From the NCBI GenBank assembly GCA_030650265.1, contig JAUSEJ010000172.1, positions 1 through 8,224 on the forward strand: DNA of 8,224 nucleotides, in the 5' to 3' direction. Positions 1-4,814 of this stretch are shown piece by piece; the stretch's first letter is position 1; each line of letters begins with the position of its first letter. Below the pieces are notes generated by a model. The model was not told where the DNA came from. It made no database searches and worked only from the letters and a program-made list of their open reading frames with translations. The translations under genes and the position numbers were made by a program. The stretch comes from Dehalococcoidia bacterium (GTDB taxonomy: Bacteria; Chloroflexota; Dehalococcoidia; JACPQF01).

Positions 1-1311
1 CACGGAGATCAGACCTACAACAGCAACAGCGGCCGAACCGGCGATTATCGGGGGGAGAGCCGGCACTGCCAGGACATTTGCGAATAGCGCGACAAGCGAA
101 ACGGTGCGAAACGTGATTGCGGCGAGGGGCAGCGTGAAGACTGTCGCAGCCAAGGTTATGGAAACGCTTTCGATCAGCAGACTGACAACTTTTGCCAAAA
201 GTGAACTGGCCAGCAGGCCGGTCCGGGCTGCTGCTCCCGTTAGAACCGAGGTCAGAGGACGGGCCAGGAATACCAGACCGACTGTGGAGAGATAGCTCAA
301 TTGAAAGCCGGCGTCCCAAAGCCAGAACGGCTGGACCACCAGCAGACCGGCAGCGGAGACGGCCAAGGCGTTGATCACAACATTCTGCCGGCCAAGGCGA
401 TAGGCGACGATCACCAGAAGGCCCATCACCGTCGCCCGCAGCACGGAAGGCGAGGCGCCGGCGAGGATTGCGTAGAGGCCAATTCCCAGGGCCGCCACGT
501 AAGAGGCCCGATGCCGGCCCACGACCCGGGTGGCAAGAACCATGATGGCAGCGGCAATCAAAGTGATGTTGTAGCCGGAAATGGCCAGGATGTGGGTCGT
601 GCCAGTAGCGGCGAAGTCATTCAGGACACGACGGGGAATAGCGCTGCGAGTTCCCAGCAGAACCCCCTGGGCGATGGACGCCTCCGGTTCGGGTAAGGTC
701 GAGCCGAGGACATCCGCGAAACGGCGCCTCAATCCGTACATCAGCGCCATCGGCGGAAATCCCTGCCCTTGACCAGCAATACTGATCGCAGGACGCTGCA
801 TGACGTAGTTTATTCCCTGCAAAGCGAGGTATCCCCGGTAGTCAAAGTCCTCAAACACCGGCGGATCCTCGAGCTTGCCCGAAACCTCGAGAGATTCACC
901 ATAAGCGAACTCCGGCGCCAGGGCCGCGAATAGGAGCGCCGTGCCATGTACCTCGGCCCAACCACGATCACCCAATATCGACGTCAGTCTAAGGCGAACG
1001 TTCTGCCGTAGCTCACCCGTCTCCGGCGACGTATCTACCACGCCCCGCAACTCCACCTGACCCTGTCCCACCTTCGCCGACAGCGCGAGGCTAGGGACAT
1101 TGGCCTGAAGCGCGGAATCATATCGCCACGAGCCGCCAAGGACGGCAAGGACTATCAAAGACGGCAGCCTGATTCGCGGCGTCCAACGAGAGGCGATGAG
1201 TCCAATAATCCCGATGCCTAGCCCACCAACCTCGACAACAGGGGCAACTTGCCCCAACGAGGCGACGTAAACCCCCGCTAAGAAGGCCGCCGCAATAAAT
1301 GTCAGAGGCAC
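1..1311 (-). CDS. comEC: ComEC/Rec2-family DNA-uptake channel protein, 5' part (C-terminus outside window)
   Basis: Inner-membrane channel that carries one strand of transforming DNA into the cytosol. The 437 codons seen start at GTG 1311, six nt after a perfect AGGAG (1318-1322), and stay open to the window edge. Residues 1-65 hold hydrophobic segments; about 85-175 is a soluble OB-like region (DUF4131 type). The Competence domain begins near residue 205 and has the hallmark stretches HILAISGYNITLIA (240-253), AGASPSVLRATVMG (284-297) and LWDAGFQLSYLSTVGL (331-346), then hydrophobic helices with NVLAVPALPP (412-421). Family members are usually 700-800 residues, often with a C-terminal metallo-beta-lactamase-like domain; that part would lie beyond position 1 and cannot be judged. 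It lies 245 nt downstream of comEA on the same strand, the usual order in Gram-positive and related com operons. Identification is secure from the motifs. Confidence 0.95.
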   Translation of the reverse strand, partial: MPLTFIAAAFLAGVYVASLGQVAPVVEVGGLGIGIIGLIASRWTPRIRLPSLIVLAVLGGSWRYDSALQANVPSLALSAKVGQGQVELRGVVDTSPETGELRQNVRLRLTSILGDRGWAEVHGTALLFAALAPEFAYGESLEVSGKLEDPPVFEDFDYRGYLALQGINYVMQRPAISIAGQGQGFPPMALMYGLRRRFADVLGSTLPEPEASIAQGVLLGTRSAIPRRVLNDFAATGTTHILAISGYNITLIAAAIMVLATRVVGRHRASYVAALGIGLYAILAGASPSVLRATVMGLLVIVAYRLGRQNVVINALAVSAAGLLVVQPFWLWDAGFQLSYLSTVGLVFLARPLTSVLTGAAARTGLLASSLLAKVVSLLIESVSITLAATVFTLPLAAITFRTVSLVALFANVLAVPALPPIIAGSAAVAVVGLISV

Positions 1312-1317
1312 GACCGT

Positions 1318-1322
1318 CTCCT
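1318..1322 (-). promoter_or_regulatory. Shine-Dalgarno AGGAG that fixes the comEC GTG start
   Basis: On the minus strand AGGAG is followed by six nt (ACGGTC) and then GTG at 1311. The frame stays open further upstream, with a possible TTG at 1344, but no comparable ribosome-binding site was seen for it, so GTG 1311 is preferred. Confidence 0.7.
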
Positions 1323-1382
1323 GGCAACAATATCTAGCCGGCAAGCCTGGACTATGGGCCAGCGCCGTTGGTTGCGGATTTC

Positions 1383-1533
1383 AACACAAGGGCACAAAGG
1401 CACGAAGATGGTCTTGCAGTTCTTTCTTAGTAGCCAAAGGAAGTTCGACCCTGTTTCGTCGAGTTATCTGAAGTCCCGGTCAACGGAAAGCCCAAAAATC
1501 CCAAACGTCTCCGTGCCTCCGTGTCTCCGTGTT
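1383..1533. repeat. Bipartite inverted-repeat element, each arm 3 x 8 nt, between comEA and comEC
   Basis: The left arm (1383-1407) contains CACAAGGG, CACAAAGG and CACGAAGA in tandem (1385-1408). The right arm (1509-1533) contains CTCCGTGC, CTCCGTGT and CTCCGTGT in tandem (1509-1532). When the right arm is reverse-complemented, 18 of 25 positions match the left arm, and all seven differences are A/G exchanges. The central 101 nt show no gene. From memory, repeats of this kind are scattered between genes in many environmental bacterial genomes and give spurious 'HKGTK...' and 'VSVPPCLR' translations, both seen here on the plus strand. It probably entered or expanded inside the com operon. Whether it is mobile, and by what enzyme, cannot be told from the window. 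Confidence 0.7.
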
Positions 1534-1556
1534 TACGGCCCCGGCGCCACTTCTCA

Positions 1557-2120
1557 TCATAATGCGATAAGGTCCTTGATCTTTTCGAAGGTCGCGGCGG
1601 TGACCAGCTTCAGGTCGCGCAACTCATCGATGGACTTAAAGGGACCGTTACTGCTCCGATAATCGACGATGCGTTTTGCCGTGACCTCGCCAATGCCGGG
1701 CAATGTCTCGAGTTGCACGGCACTCGCCGAGTTGATGCTAACCCTTTGCGCTCCCCCGTCCGTTCCGGCTACGACCGGGACTTCACCCATCTTCGGAACG
1801 TGTACGTGCATCTCGTCCAACGCCCTGGCCGCTAGATTAACGGCCACGGGGTTGGCCTCGGCGGTCATTCCTCCGGCCGCCTTAACCGCGTCCTCCACTC
1901 TGCTCGTACCCATCAGGCTGTAGACACCAGGCCTGGTCACAGCGCCGGTTACGTAAACCTTTATCTCCTTGGCAGTTGTAGTCAGGGATGACGGCTGGCT
2001 GATCTCGATCGTCTCACCGGATTGGGGCAGTTTCAGGAAAATGATAATGAGGGCAATCGCAATAGACAGAATAAGACCGGCGAAAACCGGGAAGCCCAGC
2101 CTTCTAAGCAGATCGGCCAA
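1557..2120 (-). CDS. comEA: ComEA competence protein: membrane-anchored DNA receptor
   Basis: Extracytoplasmic DNA-binding protein that receives double-stranded DNA and hands it to ComEC. The 187-residue product starts at TTG 2120, eight nt after AAGGAG (2129-2134). Residues 1-11 are short and basic, 12-29 form a single membrane anchor (VFAGLILSIAIALIIIFL), 30-50 are a Ser/Thr-rich linker, 53-110 are an SLBB domain (IKVYVTGAVTRPGVYSL), and 127-187 are the helix-hairpin-helix DNA-binding domain. The latter begins with VSINSASAVQLETLPGIG, has the hairpin LPGIGEVTAKRIV (140-152), and a second hairpin region near 170-183. Length and domain order match the ComEA family in Gram-positive-type systems. 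It is the first gene of the minus-strand com operon, with a good promoter about 90 nt upstream. No truncation or missing residue was noticed. Confidence 0.95.
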   Translation of the reverse strand: MADLLRRLGFPVFAGLILSIAIALIIIFLKLPQSGETIEISQPSSLTTTAKEIKVYVTGAVTRPGVYSLMGTSRVEDAVKAAGGMTAEANPVAVNLAARALDEMHVHVPKMGEVPVVAGTDGGAQRVSINSASAVQLETLPGIGEVTAKRIVDYRSSNGPFKSIDELRDLKLVTAATFEKIKDLIAL

Positions 2121-2128
2121 GGCTAAGT

Positions 2129-2134
2129 CTCCTT
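2129..2134 (-). promoter_or_regulatory. Shine-Dalgarno AAGGAG for the comEA TTG start
   Basis: AAGGAG on the minus strand lies eight nt before TTG at 2120-2118. It supports a TTG start that gives a protein beginning MADLLRRLGF, directly ahead of the membrane anchor. Confidence 0.65.
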
Positions 2135-2182
2135 TCCCTCGCGAGTCCTTTCCCCTGCATTGGACTTACAGCATAGACGCGC

Positions 2183-2196
2183 TCAGGTCGACCTGA
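2183..2196. promoter_or_regulatory. 14-bp perfect palindrome in the comEA leader, candidate operator
   Basis: TCAGGTCGACCTGA is a perfect palindrome. It lies 18 nt past the proximal end of the predicted -10 box of the comEA promoter, around +11 to +24 of the transcript if initiation is near 2207. Position and symmetry suit a dimeric repressor site, but this is inference; a palindrome of this length can also occur by chance. Confidence 0.35.
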
Positions 2197-2213
2197 CGCT
2201 ATCAGACACAAGA

Positions 2214-2242
2214 GTCATACCATTGTTTGCCCACTATGTCAA
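2214..2242 (-). promoter_or_regulatory. Predicted sigma70-type promoter of comEA-comEC
   Basis: Read on the minus strand, TTGACA (2242-2237) is followed by a 17-nt spacer and TATGAC (2219-2214). The -35 box is a full consensus match and the -10 box matches TATAAT at four of six positions. Initiation near 2207 would leave a leader of about 87 nt before the comEA TTG codon. No other gene lies between, so it should serve comEA and probably comEC. Confidence 0.6.
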
Positions 2243-2499
2243 TACCAAAGGCCTACTACGAGCCCGATATGGCAATGCGTCTCACCCGTGGCGGAGGTCA
2301 TGGCAACAGGCGAGCAGGGCGGCGATCTCACGCGAATCTTTGTCTTGGTAAAATAAGACCGGTTGATCACCAAGGCAACTCGCCGTCAACCCCGGCGTTG
2401 AGACCATGGTCTGATCTGGCCCATCGACGCACTCGATCTGTCACCAGTCAAGGACCGATAACCACCCTTTGTTAAATCGAAAATGAATAGCGAATAGCA
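2243..2499. other. Gene-free stretch between the com promoter and the accessory-block promoter
   Basis: No convincing coding frame was found on either strand. Short plus-strand frames here have no recognisable protein features, no good ribosome-binding sites and low-complexity Arg/Ser-rich translations. The only structure noticed is a 7-nt tandem repeat, GAATAGC twice (2485-2498), next to the -35 box of the plus-strand promoter. Confidence 0.5.
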
Positions 2500-2528
2500 T
2501 TGACTCGGCAGGTTAGTGGGTGTATAAA
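2500..2528 (+). promoter_or_regulatory. Predicted sigma70-type promoter upstream of the transposase fragment
   Basis: TTGACT (2500-2505), a 17-nt spacer, then TATAAA (2523-2528): five of six matches in each box with ideal spacing. Transcription would begin near 2535, giving a leader of about 87 nt before the ATG at 2622. It could be the original promoter of the insertion element or a host promoter that now drives the block. Confidence 0.6.
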
Positions 2529-2621
2529 GGTGCTTGTCGGAGGCGGTTCTCCCTGGCGTTTCTTAGATAAGGGTGGGGCATATTAAGTTACCCCAACGAA
2601 CTTACAGGAAAAAGGCTCACT

Positions 2622-3188
2622 ATGGTTGAGAAGCAATTGCCGCAACTCTCGATGCTTGAAGCTGACAACCTCTACGAGAATCTCGTGGTGGGAGACGCCT
2701 TCTACGGCTTTCTGGCCGCTCTCAGAGGAAGGATTTTCTCCAGCGATCAATTCGTAGATCTTTATCGCTCAGACAGGGAGAGGCCCGGCGCTCCCCCCAG
2801 CCTTTTGGCCACAGCTCTTCTCTTGCAGTGTCACGACCTCGTCCCGGACGAGCGGGCCAGGGATCTCGCCAACTACGATCTCCGGTGGAAATACCCCCTT
2901 GGCATTAGACTCGACGATCAGCCGTTCAACATTAACGAACTACTGTCATTTCGCCGCCAGATCGTTCGGCTAAGCGAGATCCGAGCGAGATTCCAGCCGA
3001 GTCTGGATTTCGCCCTTGAGCAGGCGCAGCCCAAGATACAGAGCATCAAGACGGTGCATAGACACACAAGCGCCCTTCTGGATCAGGCAACAATAAAGGG
3101 GATGTATGATCGGCTAGGCCACGACATTGCGATGATGATAGACATGCTTGAACAGGGAATGTGGTTTGCCAAGGTGGATCAGCATTAA
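2622..3188 (+). pseudogene. IS1182-family transposase, N-terminal fragment (DUF772-type), catalytic part missing
   Basis: The 188-residue product has the N-terminal features of IS1182-type DDE transposases: FYGFLAALRGRIFSSDQFVDL (from residue 27), RPGAPPSLLATALLLQ (54-69), YDLRWKYPLGIRLDD (85-99) and FNINELLSFRRQIV (102-115). Known family members are about 450-550 residues and carry the DDE catalytic domain after this region. Here the protein ends with TAA at 3186-3188. The stretch where the family usually has its first catalytic aspartate reads TVHRHTSALLDQATIKGMYD, so the first Asp is not at its usual place. ATG 2622 follows AAAGG with six nt spacing and there is a strong promoter upstream. 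No terminal inverted repeats were recognised. It is most likely a dead relic; a retained DNA-binding role is possible because the frame is intact. Confidence 0.7.
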
Positions 3189-3322
3189 GATATTGGTGAT
3201 GCCTGTGATCAGGTGAGACTGGTCCATACTGCCAGACACTTCGACGCTTCTTGGGCCTTTTGGCTAAGGAACTGCGACAACTGTGAGATCTCTATATTGT
3301 CCTTCGCTTTGGGGGTGTTAAT

Positions 3323-3706
3323 ATGAAGCGCTCCAAGAATAAACGGGTTCGAACTCAGCGACAAGTATTGAGTCGTGAGCAAACCAGTATTAGGGGAGAG
3401 ACCAGACACATTATTGATAGGGCTATGAAAGGCGAATCGCGAGTAGTATCGCTCGGTCCGCTAGTATTCTTCTCCACTGGGACAGGAGACGCCTGGATGC
3501 TCGAACCTGAAGACAACCTGGCTCTCTGTCTAGCGCGAGGTGGTGAGGAACAGCCATTCATGATATCTGAAACAGAACACGATTTTAGCATCGGCTGGAA
3601 TTCAAACTATCGGATTGATGGTCACGTGTTTATCGTCATAACAAATGATGGTCAAGTAAGAACAATCATTGGCTATCCTACACAAGAGATTCTAAGGAAA
3701 AAGTGA
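3323..3706 (+). CDS. Conserved-looking hypothetical protein, 127 residues
   Basis: Function not recognised. The ATG at 3323 follows GGGGGTG with a short spacer, and the frame ends in TGA at 3704-3706. Residues 1-28 are strongly basic (KRSKNKRVRTQRQ). Residues 29-125 look like one compact alpha/beta domain: a helix IIDRAMKG, then strands such as VVSLGPLVFFS (41-51), GDAWMLEPEDNLALCLARGG (55-74), FSIGWNSNYRIDG (88-100) and HVFIVITND. There is no signal peptide or membrane segment. The GDAWMLEP / LALCLARGG / YRIDG pattern resembles uncharacterised bacterial proteins I recall being annotated near SEC-C motif proteins, but no SEC-C cysteine cluster is visible here. It lies between the transposase relic and the recombinase, 65 nt before the latter, on the same strand. 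Confidence 0.6.
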   Translation: MKRSKNKRVRTQRQVLSREQTSIRGETRHIIDRAMKGESRVVSLGPLVFFSTGTGDAWMLEPEDNLALCLARGGEEQPFMISETEHDFSIGWNSNYRIDGHVFIVITNDGQVRTIIGYPTQEILRKK

Positions 3707-3771
3707 TTGGGGTCTGAGTAGCAATGGAACTGAAAGTCATCCGCGCGAACTGGAGAATGGTGTAGCAAGGC

Positions 3772-4380
3772 TTGTCCGAGCTGTTTGCTCGCCCGACCGG
3801 GGCGGAGACGCCCAAGAAAGAGAGGAATGGCAGGACTCATCTTAGACCCGATGAGTACAATAAGATGCTTGCCTTGGCAGGAAGCAACCCCCGAGACCAT
3901 GCTATGCTCCAGGTGTTTCTGCAGACAGGTGTGAGGGTCGGCGAACTGTGTAACCTAAAACTCGACGATGTTGACACCGAAGGGCGCACAATTCGGATTA
4001 CTGCCGGAAAAGGTATGACCACCAGAGACATTGAGCTGGAGAAGAAGGGCATTAAGGCCATTAAGAGCTGGGTTGCAGTGAGAAGTACCAACTTTCCCAA
4101 TACTCCCTACGACCACCTCTTTCTAAACTATCAGGGTGAGCCTATAAGTGAGCGGGGCGTACGAAAGATTGTTGTCCGATATCGGGAGCAAGCTGGCATC
4201 ACTAAGAAAGCTAGCTGCCATTCACTGAGGCATACATTTGCCACCCACAAGGCGGAACAGGGTGTTTCGCCCTTTCAGCTCCAGCAATGGCTAGGCCACG
4301 CTAACCTGAACACCACGCAGATCTACGTCCACATGGCTAGGCAGAATGCCAAGAAGATCATGGAGGCCACTAGCCTATGA
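3772..4380 (+). CDS. Tyrosine recombinase, catalytic domain only
   Basis: Site-specific recombinase of the phage-integrase family. With TTG 3772 as start the product is 202 residues. All six catalytic positions are present: Arg55 (TGVRVGE), Lys80 (AGKGMTT), His150 and Arg153 (CHSLRHTFATH), His176 (WLGHANL) and the nucleophile Tyr185 (TQIYVHM). The usual N-terminal SAM-like core-binding domain of about 100 residues is absent: an in-frame TAG lies at 3763-3765 and no fitting peptide is seen in the 65 nt after the preceding gene. The start is uncertain, since AAGG lies only one nt before TTG; CTG 3781 is another option. FimB/FimE-type recombinases are also near 200 residues, so the protein may work as a short form, or it may be a 5'-truncated relic. 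It overlaps the next gene by 4 nt, implying coupled translation. Confidence 0.85.
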   Translation: MSELFARPTGAETPKKERNGRTHLRPDEYNKMLALAGSNPRDHAMLQVFLQTGVRVGELCNLKLDDVDTEGRTIRITAGKGMTTRDIELEKKGIKAIKSWVAVRSTNFPNTPYDHLFLNYQGEPISERGVRKIVVRYREQAGITKKASCHSLRHTFATHKAEQGVSPFQLQQWLGHANLNTTQIYVHMARQNAKKIMEATSL

Positions 4381-4634
4381 GCGACTACACCTTCATCAGA
4401 CCTCCGTCTGTCTTAAGGCGTGCGCGGCTCGATAACGTGGCCATAGTGCCAGCAAGTCTCCTTCCCTTTAAATCGAAATGGCAGGCAATTGCCAACAGCT
4501 TACCGAACGGTGATGTGCTTATAATTGTGCCTGCTGCGGAGACTCCTCAGAAGGCAACGCTTCAGAGAGTGGCCACTCTCTTTCAGGCTAAAGGACATTC
4601 TGTTACCACGCTCTCAGTCGAGAGGTTTCATTAG
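4377..4634 (+). CDS. Small protein translationally coupled to the recombinase, function unknown
   Basis: The 85-residue product begins at the ATG of an ATGA overlap with the recombinase stop codon, the classic arrangement for coupled translation, and ends with TAG at 4632-4634. Residues 1-18 are basic and Pro-rich. Residues 19-50 include a strand VAIVPASLLP and a strand DVLIIVP (46-52). Then follows a helix from about 57 to 72 (PQKATLQRVATLFQAKG) and a strand HSVTTLSV. This beta-alpha-beta order suggests half of a small Rossmann-like fold. No catalytic motif, signal peptide or membrane segment is visible. I have an impression, not verified, that similar small 'LP.G..L.VLP....R.TL..VA.LL.AKGH.V' proteins occur beside short tyrosine recombinases in related genomes. 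It may be a recombinase accessory factor; this is inference from gene order. Confidence 0.65.
   Translation: MSDYTFIRPPSVLRRARLDNVAIVPASLLPFKSKWQAIANSLPNGDVLIIVPAAETPQKATLQRVATLFQAKGHSVTTLSVERFH
4564..4581. repeat. 18-bp perfect palindrome inside the 85-residue gene
   Basis: AGAGAGTGGCCACTCTCT reads the same on both strands with no central spacer. It lies in codons 63-68 of the small gene next to the recombinase. It could be a dimer-binding or recombination core site, or an accident of codon choice; no second copy was noticed in the window. Confidence 0.5.
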
Positions 4635-4660
4635 CAATGTCATGCCACAACGTTGCTTTT
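4633..4660 (+). terminator. Weak candidate rho-independent terminator after the recombinase block
   Basis: An 8-bp stem with one G-U pair (4633-4640 with 4650-4657: AGCAATGT against ACGTTGCT), a 9-nt loop, and a run of four T that overlaps the stem end. It starts within the stop codon of the small gene. The stem is A/T-rich and the T-run short, so termination would be leaky. Confidence 0.35.
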
Positions 4661-4802
4661 CATCAGCTCAAAGACATTGACAGCAGGAGTATACTATAGA
4701 TGCTCGCCTGGCTAGCGGAAAGTATTGAGGCGAATAAGCACGCATTCGTGATCTCTCAATTAGTAGATTTCCAATGTTGATGCCTAGCGCCAGATTTATG
4801 AA

Positions 4803-4806
4803 GAGG
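4803..4806 (+). promoter_or_regulatory. Shine-Dalgarno GAGG that favours the TTG 4815 start of the large secreted protein
   Basis: GAGG lies eight nt before TTG 4815. TTG 4809 is in the same frame but only two nt from GAGG, and the ATG at 4798 is in another frame that stops after 14 codons. No convincing -35/-10 pair was found in 4661-4800, so the promoter is unassigned. Confidence 0.55.
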
Positions 4807-4814
4807 TATTGTCC

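Noticed and set aside
104..772. Several plus-strand open frames over the comEC region
   Set aside because: They are antisense to ComEC, whose minus-strand frame is uninterrupted and carries all family motifs.
1354..1662. Plus-strand frame of 102 codons across the comEA-comEC gap
   Set aside because: Its translation is just the repeat arms ('HKGTK', 'VSVPPCLRV') and the reverse of the comEA 3' end; no ribosome-binding site.
2160..2475. Two overlapping plus-strand frames (63 and 82 codons) upstream of the transposase fragment
   Set aside because: No Shine-Dalgarno sequence, low-complexity Arg/Ser-rich translations, and they overlap the comEA promoter and its palindrome.
3199..3213. CCTG-TGAT-CAGG hairpin after the transposase fragment as a terminator
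   Set aside because: Only four base pairs and no following T-run.
3342..3358. GGTTCGAACTC, like the T-loop of a tRNA
   Set aside because: The flanking bases do not form a T-stem, no acceptor or anticodon arm is present, and it lies inside the 127-codon gene.
3209..3591. Minus-strand frames opposite the 127-residue gene
   Set aside because: No ribosome-binding site or recognisable features; the plus-strand frame has a good start signal and a compact domain pattern.
4677..4700. TTGACA followed by TATAGA as a promoter for the large secreted-protein gene
   Set aside because: The spacer is only 12 nt (7 nt to the alternative TATACT), too short for a sigma70 promoter; no other good pair was found.
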